Assembly (NCBI GenBank): GCA_021846565.1 | Contig: JAJZWS010000004.1 | Location: 52,421-87,574, forward strand | Length of the DNA: 35,154 bases | Source of the DNA: Bacillota bacterium | GTDB lineage: Bacteria; Bacillota; Sulfobacillia; Sulfobacillales; JAIMBI01 | Direction: 5' to 3' | Part shown: one piece after another, positions 23,476 through 32,854 of the stretch | How positions within the stretch are numbered: the stretch's first letter is position 1 | Layout: every line of letters starts with the position of its first letter | Notes under the pieces: model-generated | Seen by the model: only the letters and a program-made list of their open reading frames with translations | Database searches by the model: none | What the model was told of the DNA's origin: nothing | Position numbers and translations under genes: made by a program

Positions 23476-24327
23476 TCACTCGCCCATCTCGACCTCAGTG
23501 ACAAACACCGGGGCCACCCGGCCACCCACCGCCACCGACCCAGGACCGGTGTGATTCACGGTCAGCAGCACCTCCGAGGGACGCCCCATCTCAACCCCTT
23601 GGCTAATCACGTAGCGCGTGGGCTCGGTCACTCCGGCGGCCTGCGTCAGGATGACCCCCAGCACCGCGGCCGCACTCCCCGTGGCCGGGTCTTCCTCCAC
23701 CCCGGCCGCCGGAACAAAGACGCGCGCGTGGATGCGGGCTGCCGCGGTGAAGCTCCATACCAGCACGCCGGCCAGATGGTGCGCCTCCAACAGCCGCGTG
23801 ATCCGTTCAAGATTCGGCTTCACCGTCGCCACATGGTCCGACTGCAGCTGGACAGCCAAATGACCCACCCCCACCCACGCCGCCTGGGGCGGCAGAGCCA
23901 GCTCCATCCACAGCGTGGGGATGCCCAGCGCCGCCCCCACGGCCGGCGGATCCACCAAGTTCGCCAGCTCGCGCGCGGGCGGCTGAAACCAGACCGTCCC
24001 GTCGGACTCGTAGGACACCGGTGAGGCGCCGGCCTCCGTCACCTGCGTCGCCGAGGCGCCCTCCAGATGCCCCAAGTGGTGCAAGGCCCACGCCGCCCCG
24101 AGCGTGGGATGCCCCGCAAATCCCAACTCGCACGTGGGTGTAAAAATGCGGGCCCGGTAGCGTTCGGAAGACTCGGGCCAAACAAAAATGCTTTCCGACA
24201 GGTTCATTTCGCGAGCCCAGGCCTGGTACCGGTCGTCGGACAGGGTGGGCGGGTCGACGAACACCGCCAGCGGGTTGCCCCCCAGTCGCGCGGCACTGAA
24301 CACGTCCACCTGCATCAGCTGCGTCAC
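23476..24327 (-). CDS. PhzF-family isomerase-like protein
   Basis: A 283-residue PhzF/diaminopimelate-epimerase-fold protein: MQVDVFSAARLGGNPLAVFVDPPTLSDDRYQAWAREMNLSESIFV with the catalytic-type E45, RIFTPTCELGFAGHPTLGAAWAL, and a C-terminal ARVFVPAAGVEEDPATGSAAAVLG, the family's second signature. Family members isomerise small acids; the substrate here is unknown and there are no phenazine genes near. It starts with GTG at 24327, overlapping the preceding small gene's stop as GTGA. Confidence 0.88.
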   Translation of the reverse strand: MTQLMQVDVFSAARLGGNPLAVFVDPPTLSDDRYQAWAREMNLSESIFVWPESSERYRARIFTPTCELGFAGHPTLGAAWALHHLGHLEGASATQVTEAGASPVSYESDGTVWFQPPARELANLVDPPAVGAALGIPTLWMELALPPQAAWVGVGHLAVQLQSDHVATVKPNLERITRLLEAHHLAGVLVWSFTAAARIHARVFVPAAGVEEDPATGSAAAVLGVILTQAAGVTEPTRYVISQGVEMGRPSEVLLTVNHTGPGSVAVGGRVAPVFVTEVEMGE

Positions 24328-24515
24328 GCGCTGCCCCCCTCGCGCCGCCGAGCCTGCAGCGCCTGTTCCGGTTCAAAGGCCACTTCGTCCCCTTGCTCCG
24401 CGTCGTCGGCGAGCCACTGCAACAGCATCGCGTAGTAGGGGTCTCCCTGAGGGTCTGGCGGCGCCACCACGTCCTCGGTGCCCTGCAAAGCCTCCCGCGT
24501 GCGGCGCGGGCTCAT
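24324..24515 (-). CDS. Small acidic protein between lipB and the PhzF-family gene
   Basis: A 63-residue protein MSPRRTREALQGTEDVVAPPDPQGDPYYAMLLQWLADDAEQGDEVAFEPEQALQARRR... Its ATG at 24515 overlaps the lipB stop (ATGA) and its stop overlaps the PhzF gene start (GTGA). Coupling on both sides is the main evidence that it is translated. No family is recognised; the middle could form one amphipathic helix (YYAMLLQWLADDAEQ). A co-transcribed partner or chaperone role would be guesswork. Confidence 0.55.
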   Translation of the reverse strand: MSPRRTREALQGTEDVVAPPDPQGDPYYAMLLQWLADDAEQGDEVAFEPEQALQARRREGGSA

Positions 24516-25240
24516 GGGATAGCCGCCAGCGGTTCCGCCAGTCGGGCCAGGGCCACGTCCGCCGGGAGCGCTTCCCACGCACAACCCAGCGCAGCGCCCA
24601 AGTGCTGAAGCACGGCCGGCCGCATCGCCGCCAGGGTCGTGGGACGCCCGGTCAGGCGCACGAGCGACGTCACCCCCTTGTCATGAATGCCACACGGGAT
24701 GATGCCGGCAAAGTGACCCAGATTCGGGTTCACATTGAAGGCAAAGCCATGGGACGTTACGCGCTGGGACGCCTTCACCCCAATGGCGACCAGCTTCTCG
24801 TCGCCCACCCACACCCCCGTGTGCGGCGGAACGCGTCCCGCGGCTAGCCCCTCATCAGCCAACAAATTGATAAACGCCTGCTCCAAGTCCCGCAAGTATA
24901 CCAGCAAATCCCCGGCATGCCGGTCCAAGTGGAGAATGGGATACCCCACCTGCTGACCCGGCCCGTGATACGTGGCATCCCCGCCGCGATCCACATCAAA
25001 CAGCGCCACCCCCTGGCGCCGTCGTTCGTCGTCAGACCACAGCACGTTCGCGTGCGAGCCGCGGGCATGCCGACCCACGGTGAACACCGGGTCATGCTCG
25101 ACCAACAACAGCGTGTCGGGCCATTGACCGTCGCGCACGGCATCGTGGACCCGCCGCTGCCATTCGAGCGCCGCACCGTACTCCAGGCGACCCAGGTCAA
25201 TCACCCAGGCGGGATGCGGCGCACTGCTGAGCGCCCCCAT
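24512..25240 (-). CDS. lipB: Octanoyl-[acyl carrier protein]:protein octanoyltransferase
   Basis: LipB moves octanoyl groups from acyl carrier protein to the lipoyl-domain lysine, the first step of lipoate assembly. The 242-residue protein has LLLVEHDPVFTVGRHA, the RGGDATYHGPGQQVGYPI signature, K149 (DEKLVAIGVK) and the acyl-carrying Cys C183 in IIPCGIHDKGVTSL. It starts with ATG at 25240, one base after the lipA stop. Its natural targets in the window are the E2 lipoyl domain and, by sequence similarity, the lipoyl domain of the agmatinase fusion. Confidence 0.95.
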   Translation of the reverse strand: MGALSSAPHPAWVIDLGRLEYGAALEWQRRVHDAVRDGQWPDTLLLVEHDPVFTVGRHARGSHANVLWSDDERRRQGVALFDVDRGGDATYHGPGQQVGYPILHLDRHAGDLLVYLRDLEQAFINLLADEGLAAGRVPPHTGVWVGDEKLVAIGVKASQRVTSHGFAFNVNPNLGHFAGIIPCGIHDKGVTSLVRLTGRPTTLAAMRPAVLQHLGAALGCAWEALPADVALARLAEPLAAIP

Positions 25241-25241
25241 G

Positions 25242-26237
25242 CTAGGACGAAACCGCCACGCGCTCGGGCACCTGGGTGGCGGCATGGTAGGAACTGCGCA
25301 CCAAAGGACCGGATTCCACGTGCCGAAAGCCCATGGCCACCGCTTCCTGCTTCAGCACGGCAAACTCCTCGGGCGTATAGTAGCGCTCGACCGGCAGATG
25401 CTTCTGGTCTGGCCGCATGTACTGGCCCACGGTCAGCACGTCGACGTGGTGCGCCCGCATGGCACGAAACACGTCCAGCACCTCATCGTGCGTCTCCCCC
25501 AGGCCCACCATAATGCCCGACTTCGTCACCATCGCCGGGTCCTGCTGCTTGACCCGCGCCAAAAGCTCCATGCTGCGATCAAAGTTGGCCTTGGGGCGCA
25601 CCCAACTGTACATCCGCGGCACGGACTCGGTGTTGTGGTTCAGGATGTCGGGGCCCGCCGCCACGATGCGGCGAAGCGCCTTCCAGTTGCCCTGCAGGTC
25701 CGGAATGAGGAGCTCGACATTGCACGTGGGCAGTCGACGGCGAATTTCTTCGACACATCCCGCGAAAATGCTGGCGCCGCCGTCTTCCAGGTCGTCGCGC
25801 GTGACCGACGTAATGACCACGTGCTTGAGCCCCATATGCACGACCGAGTCGGCGACGCGCTTCGGCTCCCCCTGGTCAAACCACGTGGGCCGGCCCGTCT
25901 TGATGGCGCAGAATCCGCAGCTCCTGGTGCACGTGTCCCCCAGAATGAGAAACGTCGCCGTCCGCTGTTCCCAGCACTCGTACACGTTCGGGCACCGGGC
26001 CTCTTCGCACACCGTGTGCAGCTCGGCGGTCCGCATCAACTCTTTGAGCTCAATAAAGTGGGGGCCGTTGGACAGCTTGACCTTGAGCCACGGCGGCAGG
26101 AACTTGGCCTGCGCCGGCTGAGCCTTGCGATCAATGTGCCATGGATGGATGGGGAGGGTGGGGAGGGTTGCGGGCGCCGGATCCGCCCCGCCCTCCTCCC
26201 AACCCATGGCCACCGGTTGATTCATCTGGTCCGCCAT
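25242..26237 (-). CDS. lipA: Lipoyl synthase
   Basis: This radical-SAM enzyme inserts two sulfurs into protein-bound octanoyl chains. The 331-residue protein carries the auxiliary cluster cysteines C77, C82 and C88 ([12 protein letters not shown]) and the radical-SAM C103-x3-C107-x2-C110 (CTRSCGFC). The C-terminal RSSY motif that binds the auxiliary cluster is present (LVRSSYHA). The N-terminus is somewhat extended and Pro-rich (about 1-40). The ATG at 26237 has AGGAGGT upstream. It sits between the E2 gene and lipB in the dehydrogenase cluster. Confidence 0.95.
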   Translation of the reverse strand: MADQMNQPVAMGWEEGGADPAPATLPTLPIHPWHIDRKAQPAQAKFLPPWLKVKLSNGPHFIELKELMRTAELHTVCEEARCPNVYECWEQRTATFLILGDTCTRSCGFCAIKTGRPTWFDQGEPKRVADSVVHMGLKHVVITSVTRDDLEDGGASIFAGCVEEIRRRLPTCNVELLIPDLQGNWKALRRIVAAGPDILNHNTESVPRMYSWVRPKANFDRSMELLARVKQQDPAMVTKSGIMVGLGETHDEVLDVFRAMRAHHVDVLTVGQYMRPDQKHLPVERYYTPEEFAVLKQEAVAMGFRHVESGPLVRSSYHAATQVPERVAVSS

Positions 26238-26305
26238 CAGGTAGACACCTCCTCTGCGCGCCATCACCAGGTGTGAGCGGCTAAGCCAGTGGCCGCTCGT
26301 ATCGC

Positions 26306-27580
26306 CTAGTCGATGTTGCTGGAGGGCGTGAGGGCCTCCAGCTCTTTCTTCACGGTGTTGACAAAGAGAGCCGCCTCGGCCCCGTCCACCACGCGGTGGT
26401 CGAAACTGAGGCACAGGTTCACCATAGACCTGACGGCGATGGCGTCGCCCGGCATGACCACGGGGCGCTTGACGATGGACTCCATCGTTACGATGCCCAC
26501 CTCCGGCGCATTGATGATGGGATAGGTCAGCACCGTCCCCACCGCGCCAGTGTTGTCCAGCGTGAACGTGCCTCCTGACAGGTCCTCCAGCTTGAGGCGC
26601 CCGTTGCGTGCCCGCTGCGTCAGGTCCTGCGCCGCCTTCGCCAGGCCAATCACGTTTTTCTCATCCGCATCGTGCACCACCGGCACCACCAAGCCCCGCT
26701 CTGTCGCGGCGGCCACGCCGATGTTCACTCGCTTCTTCATGACGATCTGGTCGCCATTCCACTGGGCGTTCATGATGGGCACGGCCTTTAAGGCCCGCAC
26801 CACCGCCCGCAGCATGAACGGTAGGTACGTGAGGGGCACACCTTCACGCGCGCGGAACGCGTCCTTGTGCTGGGCGCGCAGCGCCACGAGCCCGGTCACG
26901 TCCGCCTCCACCATCAGCCAGGCGTGCGGCACGGTTTGCTTCGAGCGCACCATGCGCTCCGCGATCACACGCCGCACCTGACTCACGGGCTCCAGCGTGT
27001 CACCATCCTCAATCTGCGCCGGCGCACCGGCGGCCACAGCTGCCCCAGCGGCCGGCACCACGGGCATGGCGGGCTGAGGGGCAGCGGCCGGCGGCTTGGC
27101 CCCGGATTCGGCAAACTTCAGCACATCGTCCCGGGTGACGCGCCCGCCGGCTCCCGTACCCGTCACCGCGTCGGGATCCACCTGATGCTCGGCGGCCAGC
27201 CGACGCACCGCGGGTGAATAGCGCACCCCGTCTCGGCTGGGCGCCGCCTTGGGAGCAGCCGCCGGGGCTTCGACCGCGGCGGCCGTCGGTTCCGCCGACA
27301 CCGCCGGCTTGTCCGCCGGCGCGGACTCTGCCGCCTCGCCCGACCCGGTGTCCAACTCGCAGATGGGCGTCCCAATCGGCACCGTCGTGCCTTCTTCCAC
27401 CAGCAGCTTCACCACAGTACCGGCCGCGGGCGACGGCACCTCGGCGTTGACCTTGTCGGTCAGCACCTCCAGGAGCGACTCGTACTTCTCCACCTGGTCG
27501 CCCGGGTGCTTCAGCCACTGGCCGATGGTCCCCTCGGTTACACTCTCCCCCAATTGGGGCATCAACACTTGCTCCGCCAT
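26306..27580 (-). CDS. 2-oxoacid dehydrogenase E2 (dihydrolipoyl acyltransferase)
   Basis: A 424-residue E2. Residues 1-78 are the lipoyl domain with K43 in [10 protein letters not shown] Pro/Ala-rich linker of about 50 residues leads to the E1/E3-binding domain ([38 protein letters not shown], about 130-170). After a second linker the catalytic domain ends in [23 protein letters not shown], with the active-site His and Asp of DHRxxDG. It forms the complex core and passes acyl groups to CoA. The ATG at 27580 follows GAGGAGG. Whether the complex uses pyruvate or branched-chain oxoacids cannot be told by eye. Confidence 0.93.
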   Translation of the reverse strand: MAEQVLMPQLGESVTEGTIGQWLKHPGDQVEKYESLLEVLTDKVNAEVPSPAAGTVVKLLVEEGTTVPIGTPICELDTGSGEAAESAPADKPAVSAEPTAAAVEAPAAAPKAAPSRDGVRYSPAVRRLAAEHQVDPDAVTGTGAGGRVTRDDVLKFAESGAKPPAAAPQPAMPVVPAAGAAVAAGAPAQIEDGDTLEPVSQVRRVIAERMVRSKQTVPHAWLMVEADVTGLVALRAQHKDAFRAREGVPLTYLPFMLRAVVRALKAVPIMNAQWNGDQIVMKKRVNIGVAAATERGLVVPVVHDADEKNVIGLAKAAQDLTQRARNGRLKLEDLSGGTFTLDNTGAVGTVLTYPIINAPEVGIVTMESIVKRPVVMPGDAIAVRSMVNLCLSFDHRVVDGAEAALFVNTVKKELEALTPSSNID

Positions 27581-27629
27581 AGTGCCTCCTCGACTCCTTG
27601 TGGACTCCCTCACACCCTTGGGTCCGCTG

Positions 27630-28610
27630 CTAAAACGCGGCCAGATCCTTGGCGGCCGCCTCGATCTTCTCCGGCGTCACCAAAAACGCGTGCTCCAGGC
27701 TCGGCGCATACGGCATGGCCGGCACATCGGGTCCCGCGAGCCGCCGAATGGGGGCATCCAAGTGAAACAGCGCATGCTCGGCGATAAGCGCGCTCACCTC
27801 GCCGCCAAAGCCGCCGGTGAGGTTGTCTTCGTGCACCACCAGGACTTTGCCCGTCTTTTTGGCCGTCTTCAGGATGGCCTCGGTGTCCAGCGGCCGAATC
27901 GTGCGCAGGTCCAACACCTCCACGGAGACGCCCTGCTTCGCCAGGTTCTCCGCTGCCTTGAGCGACGAGTTCACGGTCATGCCCCACGAAATGATGGACA
28001 CATCCGTGCCTTCGCGCTTAACCTCCGCCTCACCCAGCGGAATGAGATACCGTTCATCGGGCACGTCGCCGCGAATGGACCGATACGCCCCCTTATGTTC
28101 CAAAAACAACACGGGGTCCTCGTCCTCAATCGACGCCGCCAACAAACCCTTGACATCGTAAGGGGTTGCGGGCATCACTACTTTCAAACCCGGCACATGG
28201 GCGAAAAACGCCTCGATGCTCTGCGAGTGGTACAGCGCCCCGTGAATGCCCCCGCCGTACGGGGCGCGAATCACGATCGGCACCCCAAACGTCCCGTTGG
28301 AGCGATACCGGATGCGGGCGGCCTCCTGAACGATCTGGTTCACGGCCGGAAAAATGAAGTCCGCAAACTGAATCTCGGGCACCGGCCGGAGTCCGTTGAT
28401 AGCGGCTCCAATGGCCGTCCCGATAATGGCCGACTCGGCCAGCGGCGAGTCCATCACCCGGTCCTCGCCAAATTCGTCCTGCAAACCCTCGGTGGCGCGA
28501 AACACACCGCCCCGCACGCCCACGTCCTCACCGTAGATGATGATGCGCGCGTCACGCCGCATCTCCTGCCGCAAGGTTTCGCGCACCGCTTCCAAATACG
28601 TCATCGCCAC
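27630..28610 (-). CDS. 2-oxoacid dehydrogenase E1 beta subunit
   Basis: A 326-residue E1-beta: MTYLEAVRETLRQEMRRDARIIIYGEDVGVRGGVFRATEGLQDEFGEDRVMDSPLAESAIIGTAIGAAINGLRPVPEIQFADFIFPAVNQIVQEAARIRYRSNG, and the conserved PYGGGIHGALYHSQSIEAFFAHVPGLKVVMPATPYDVKGLL. It completes the thiamine-diphosphate active site with an E1-alpha. It starts with GTG at 28610, supported by GGGAGG seven bases upstream; an ATG two codons later is the alternative. Only one beta gene serves two alpha genes upstream. Confidence 0.94.
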   Translation of the reverse strand: MAMTYLEAVRETLRQEMRRDARIIIYGEDVGVRGGVFRATEGLQDEFGEDRVMDSPLAESAIIGTAIGAAINGLRPVPEIQFADFIFPAVNQIVQEAARIRYRSNGTFGVPIVIRAPYGGGIHGALYHSQSIEAFFAHVPGLKVVMPATPYDVKGLLAASIEDEDPVLFLEHKGAYRSIRGDVPDERYLIPLGEAEVKREGTDVSIISWGMTVNSSLKAAENLAKQGVSVEVLDLRTIRPLDTEAILKTAKKTGKVLVVHEDNLTGGFGGEVSALIAEHALFHLDAPIRRLAGPDVPAMPYAPSLEHAFLVTPEKIEAAAKDLAAF

Positions 28611-28637
28611 TGCTCTGCCTCCCGCTTGCGAATGCGA

Positions 28638-29630
28638 CTAGAGTACCGCTTCGTGATACACATGCCGGCCCAGCGTGCTGGGATCCGGGTCCGGGGCCGT
28701 GTCGGCAAACTCGGTCGCGTCGTCCACCGCGGCCTTGGCTCGGTCTAAAACGGCCTTGTGCTGCGCGTCATCCAAGAGATGCTGTTCGCGCAACTCCTGC
28801 TCAAACACGACCAGCGGGTCGTGTTTCTTGGCCTCGGCCACTTCTTCGCGCGACCGATAGGCCCGGTCGTCGTCGTCGCTCGAGTGCGGAACAAATCGAT
28901 AGGTCTTGGCCTCGATAAGCGTTGGGCCTTCCCCGGCCCGCGCCCGCACGGCGGCGGCCCTGACTGCCTCAAACACTTTGATGGGGTCGTTGCCGTCCAC
29001 GACCACCCCGGGGATGCCGTAGCCCTGGGCGCGTGCCGCCACGTCAGGCACAGCCATCTGCTTTCTCGCCGGCACCGAGATGGCGTAGCCGTTGTTTTCG
29101 TTCAGAAAGATGGCGGGCAGCTTCATCACGGCGGCAAAGTTCAACGCCTCGTGAAAGTCTCCCTGCGACGTGGAGCCCTCACCGAAGGTGGCCATCGCCA
29201 CCGTGGGCTCGTGCTTCAGTTTAGCCGCCAGGGCAATGCCCGCGGCGTGCATCATCTGAGTGGTCACGACCGACCCAGTCGTGAGAATTTTTAAGTCCAC
29301 CGACCCCCAGTGAGCCGGCATCTGTCGTCCGCCCGAGTTCGGATCGTCGGCCCGGCCCATCAGGTGGAGAAAGACGTCGCGCGGCGTCATGCCCATCGCC
29401 AGCACCAGCGCCAAATCCCGATAGTACGGGACCACCCAGTCGTGCCCGCGATCCAGCGCAAACGCACTCGCAACTTGCGTCGCCTCATGCCCGTTGGACG
29501 AATAGACAACGGGGGCGCGCCCTAGGCGATTCATCACCCACATGCGATCATCCAGCACGCGTGCCAGCACCATGTGATAGTACATATCCATCAAAACCTC
29601 GGGAGTGAGCCCCTCCGACACGTCGGCCAC
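28638..29630 (-). CDS. 2-oxoacid dehydrogenase E1 alpha subunit, copy 2
   Basis: A 330-residue E1-alpha. Thiamine-diphosphate motif GEGSTSQGDFHEALNFAAVMKLPAIFLNENNGYAISVP; substrate and phospho-loop-like region YRFVPHSSDDDDRAYRSREEV. The GTG at 29630 has AAGGAG seven bases upstream, so the frame extension before it is dropped. It closely resembles the gene before it (29688-30707). A short GC hairpin with a following T-rich run on the minus strand (around 29671-29650) lies between the two alpha genes and might reduce read-through, changing their ratio. Confidence 0.92.
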   Translation of the reverse strand: MADVSEGLTPEVLMDMYYHMVLARVLDDRMWVMNRLGRAPVVYSSNGHEATQVASAFALDRGHDWVVPYYRDLALVLAMGMTPRDVFLHLMGRADDPNSGGRQMPAHWGSVDLKILTTGSVVTTQMMHAAGIALAAKLKHEPTVAMATFGEGSTSQGDFHEALNFAAVMKLPAIFLNENNGYAISVPARKQMAVPDVAARAQGYGIPGVVVDGNDPIKVFEAVRAAAVRARAGEGPTLIEAKTYRFVPHSSDDDDRAYRSREEVAEAKKHDPLVVFEQELREQHLLDDAQHKAVLDRAKAAVDDATEFADTAPDPDPSTLGRHVYHEAVL

Positions 29631-29687
29631 GATGATTCTCCTTTCCTTGCCCAAAAACACCGCAAAAGCGGCCTGCGAAAAAATCCC

Positions 29688-30707
29688 TTACGGCGCGTAA
29701 ACGTGGTCCAGCAAGGTGCCGGCATCGGGAACCGGCGACGCCAGCGCAAATTCCGTGGCGTCGTCCACCTCACCTTTGATGCGGATCATGAGCTGCTGTT
29801 CCTGTTGATCATCCCAGATCCCCTGGGACTCCATCCAGGAGCGGAACCGGGGAAGGGGATCCTGCGCCCGTTCGGCCGCCAAATCCTCCGCCGGCCGATA
29901 AGAGCGCTGGTCGTCGTCGCTCGAGTGGGACGTGAGGCGAACAACTTTGACATCCAACAACGACGGGCCCTCGCCGCGGCGCGCGCGGGCCACCGCCGCC
30001 TCGGTGGCTTGGTACACCGCCAGCGGATCCAAGCCGTCGACTTCAACGCCGGGAATGCCGTAGCCGGCGGCTCGCGCCGCCACGCTGCTGATGGCCATCT
30101 GCTTGGACACGGGAACAGAAATCGCGTAGCCGTTGTTTTCGCAGACGAAAATCACGGGCAGCCGGTGCACGCTGGCAAAGTTCAGCCCCTCGTGAAAATC
30201 CCCCTGGTTGGACGAGCCCTCGCCAAAAAATGCGGCCGCGACCGTGTCCTCCCCGCGGACGCGGGCCGCCAGCGCCACGCCCGCCGCGTGAAGAATCTGC
30301 GTGGCCACGGGCGACGATCCAGTGATGATCCGTCGGGCGGCGTGCCCCCAGTGGGAGGGCATCTGGCGGCCCCCGGAGCTGGGATCGTTGGCACGGGCCA
30401 AAAGCCCGCACATGACCTCCCGGGGCGTCACCCCAAAGGCCAGCACCAAGCCCAGATCCCGATAGTAGGGACAAAGAAAGTCCTGGGTGGGATCTAAGGC
30501 CATGGCGGTTCCCACCTGTGCGGCCTCATGACCCTGTCCGGAAATCACGAACGGCGCCTGTCCACCGCGGTTCATCACCCAGCAGCGCTCATCCAGCGCG
30601 CGGGCCATCACCATGTGGTAGTACATCTCGTGCAGCCGCTCGGTGGAGAGCCCGCCATCCGCTGACTTCTTGGCTGGCGCTTTGCCTTTGGCCTTGGCCT
30701 TGGCCAT
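29688..30707 (-). CDS. 2-oxoacid dehydrogenase E1 alpha subunit, copy 1
   Basis: A 339-residue E1-alpha paralogue. It has the same order of motifs as copy 2: LHEMYYHMVMARALDERCWVMNRGGQAPF, GEGSSNQGDFHEGLNFASVHRLPVIFVCENNGYAISVP and LTSHSSDDDQRSYRPAEDL. It differs by a Lys/Ala-rich N-terminus (MAKAKAKGKAPAKKSADGG) and many substitutions, so the copies are diverged, not recent duplicates. The ATG at 30707 has AAGGGG upstream, 16 bases after the dihydrolipoyl dehydrogenase stop. The two alphas may form alternative E1 enzymes with one beta, or one mixed enzyme. Confidence 0.92.
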   Translation of the reverse strand: MAKAKAKGKAPAKKSADGGLSTERLHEMYYHMVMARALDERCWVMNRGGQAPFVISGQGHEAAQVGTAMALDPTQDFLCPYYRDLGLVLAFGVTPREVMCGLLARANDPSSGGRQMPSHWGHAARRIITGSSPVATQILHAAGVALAARVRGEDTVAAAFFGEGSSNQGDFHEGLNFASVHRLPVIFVCENNGYAISVPVSKQMAISSVAARAAGYGIPGVEVDGLDPLAVYQATEAAVARARRGEGPSLLDVKVVRLTSHSSDDDQRSYRPAEDLAAERAQDPLPRFRSWMESQGIWDDQQEQQLMIRIKGEVDDATEFALASPVPDAGTLLDHVYAP

Positions 30708-30723
30708 GCTGTCCCCTTCTTCC

Positions 30724-32124
30724 CTAGACGTGAATGCCGTGTCCCTGCAGCACCAGGGCCGCTTCGTGCAACGTCTCGGACACCGTTGGGTGCGCGTGGA
30801 CGCTCTCGCCCACTTCCCACGCGGTGCCCTCCAGGAACTTGGCCAGCGCCATCTCGTTGATGAGGTCTGATGCATGCGGGCCAATGACGTGCGCTCCCAA
30901 TAGCGCGTCGGTCTCTGCATCCGCCACCAGCTTTACAAAGCCGTCGCCCTCCTGCAGGATGAGCGCCTTTCCGTTGGCCCGGAACGGAAACGTACCGGTT
31001 TTGACCTGATGGCCGGCCGCTTCGGCCTCCTCCTGGGTGACCCCCACGCTGGCCACTTCGGGCCGGCAGTACGTGACGCGCGGCACCCGCTCGGGGCTCA
31101 AGCCCTCGGGATGGTCCCCAGCGAGCGCCTCGACCGCAATCATGCCTTCGTGCGTGGCCACATGCGCCAACAGATACCCGCCGATGCAGTCCCCCGCCGC
31201 CAGTACGTGGGGCACGTTCGTCCGATAGGCGTCGTCCACCTCGACAAACCCGCGGTTCATCTTGATGCCCAGCGCCTCCAGGCCAATGCCTGCGGTCACC
31301 GCCTGGCGGCCAATGGCCACCAGCAGCACCTCCGCCTCCACCGCGACGGCCGCGCCCGCTTTCGGCTTGATCTTGGCGCTGACGCTCTTCGGGCCTACTT
31401 GGATGTCATCGACGGCGGCGCCGGCGTGAATGGTCATGCCTCGGCGCGTCAGCAGCCGCGTCAGCTCGGCCGCCACCTCCGCGTCGTCCTGTGGCAGGAT
31501 GTGCGGCAGCATCTCCACCAGCGTCACCTCGCTGCCAAAATCCCGGTACATCGAGGCAAACTCGACACCAATCGCGCCCCCCCCCACGATGAGCACCGAC
31601 GCAGGCACACTGTCCCGCTCGAGCACGTGATCCGACGACAGGACCCGCTGGCCATCAAAGGGCAGGTTCGGCAGCGGACGGGGCTCAGACCCCACCGCCA
31701 CCAGCACATCTTTGCCCGCCAGCGTCTCTTGGCCCTTCTCACCGTCCACCACCACCTGGGTGGCACTCGCGAGGCGGCCGGTGCCCTTGTAGACGGTGAT
31801 GTGGTGCTTCTTCATGAGAAACTCGACCCCGCGCCACAGCTGCGTCACGATCTTGCCCTTGCGCTTCATGGCCGCCGGATAGTCCAGGGAAAACGCGTCC
31901 TCCTTCAGCTTGATGCCCAGCTCTCCCACTTCATGGAGCTGATTTACGACGTCGGCCGTATGCAGCAGCGCCTTGGTCGGGATGCAGCCGCGGTGCAAGC
32001 AGGTGCCCCCCATTTTGTCCCGCTCCACCAGCGCCGTCTTCATGCCCAGCTGCGCGGCCCGAATCGCCGCCACGTACCCAGCCAAGCCCCCACCCAGCAC
32101 GACTAAATCAAATGACTCGGCCAC
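30724..32124 (-). CDS. lpdA: Dihydrolipoyl dehydrogenase (E3)
   Basis: A 466-residue flavoprotein that re-oxidises dihydrolipoyl groups with NAD+. FAD motif LVVLGGGLAGYVAAIRAAQLG, redox disulfide C42-x4-C47 in GGTCLHRGCIPTKALLH, NAD motif VLIVGGGAIGVEFASMYRDFGSEVTLVE, and the C-terminal HPTVSE with base H445 and E450. It starts with GTG at 32124 after AAGGAGG. It is the first enzyme gene of the cluster E3 - E1alpha - E1alpha - E1beta - E2 - lipA - lipB. It could serve both the E2 lipoyl arm and any lipoylated agmatinase. Confidence 0.95.
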   Translation of the reverse strand: MAESFDLVVLGGGLAGYVAAIRAAQLGMKTALVERDKMGGTCLHRGCIPTKALLHTADVVNQLHEVGELGIKLKEDAFSLDYPAAMKRKGKIVTQLWRGVEFLMKKHHITVYKGTGRLASATQVVVDGEKGQETLAGKDVLVAVGSEPRPLPNLPFDGQRVLSSDHVLERDSVPASVLIVGGGAIGVEFASMYRDFGSEVTLVEMLPHILPQDDAEVAAELTRLLTRRGMTIHAGAAVDDIQVGPKSVSAKIKPKAGAAVAVEAEVLLVAIGRQAVTAGIGLEALGIKMNRGFVEVDDAYRTNVPHVLAAGDCIGGYLLAHVATHEGMIAVEALAGDHPEGLSPERVPRVTYCRPEVASVGVTQEEAEAAGHQVKTGTFPFRANGKALILQEGDGFVKLVADAETDALLGAHVIGPHASDLINEMALAKFLEGTAWEVGESVHAHPTVSETLHEAALVLQGHGIHV

Positions 32125-32136
32125 ACCGATGCCTCC

Positions 32137-32328
32137 TTACGGGTTCCCCGCGTCTCCATCTGGGTCCGAGCGGCGGATGTCCTGGGTCGCGCCGCCGCCA
32201 GCGGGCGGTTGCACAAGGAATGCCCCACGCGCCATGCGCCGTGGGGCTGCGACGTGGAGCTTCCCAACCGGCGGATCGCTGCCGCCTCCGGGCAGCGATT
32301 GCACGTCGCGCGCCTGCGCCACCTTCAC
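32137..32328 (-). CDS. Possible small Pro/Gly-rich protein upstream of lpdA
   Basis: A 63-residue frame MKVAQARDVQSLPGGGSDPPVGKLHVAAPRRMARGAFLVQPPAGG... starts with GTG at 32328, preceded by AAGGTGG at a good distance, and stops at the bases forming the lpdA ribosome binding site. That position would suit a leader or coupled gene. Against it are its low-complexity composition, no family, and a perfect inverted repeat (32222-32247) inside it. Confidence 0.33.
   Translation of the reverse strand: MKVAQARDVQSLPGGGSDPPVGKLHVAAPRRMARGAFLVQPPAGGGATQDIRRSDPDGDAGNP
32222..32247. repeat. Perfect inverted repeat upstream of the dehydrogenase cluster
   Basis: GCCCCACG (32222-32229) and CGTGGGGC (32240-32247) flank a 10-base loop, about 100 bases upstream of lpdA. 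It could be an operator or an RNA hairpin in the leader. Confidence 0.4.
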
Positions 32329-32807
32329 CTTAGAGCCACCTTACCTCTTAGTATTGTCCCATGACAAGCGACGCGCCCCTTCGCCCGCGCCCGCGCGCCG
32401 AACGCTGGAGCCCCTCACACATCCACCATACCCAGAAACGGCCCCACGGCGCCACTTTTCGACATCCCCTCTCCACCCACCGGCCCAAAAGGCAGAACGT
32501 TCTGTGCGGCTGCGTCCCCGATAATGGGCGACTCTCCGGTTTTCATCGCGGACCGGATGCGACGAGAGCTGCGCACGCACCGCGCTTGGCTTATCTCAAG
32601 AGGACGGCTCGTTGGCCCGGCGCCCGTGTGCCGGATTGCGGCCGCAAGGCGGAACTGATGGACGGGGCCAACCGGCCCACTGGCCGGTACATTCGTGGCG
32701 CGCTGCGGGAACCGCACTGAATGGGTGCGAGGGGAAACGCGGGATGGCAGATGAGCCAACCAACGCACGAGGCTTCGTATGGCATCCGGCAGTATTTCGG
32801 TGTTCTA
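32329..32807. other. Gene-free stretch before the tandem repeat
   Basis: No credible gene. A weak minus-strand promoter for the dehydrogenase cluster may lie near 32336-32370 (TTGTCA with a poor -10 TAAGGT), and nothing else stands out. Confidence 0.4.
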
Positions 32808-32816
32808 TGCTATAAT
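32808..32816 (+). promoter_or_regulatory. Extended -10 promoter element before the tandem repeat
   Basis: TGC followed by a perfect TATAAT (32811-32816). AGGAGA at 32839-32844 and a GTG at 32855 follow, so a short gene could start at the repeat. No -35 is obvious, as expected for extended -10 promoters. Confidence 0.55.
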
Positions 32817-32854
32817 ATGGGTTCTAGCACACTCGCTTAGGAGAACAAACTGAC

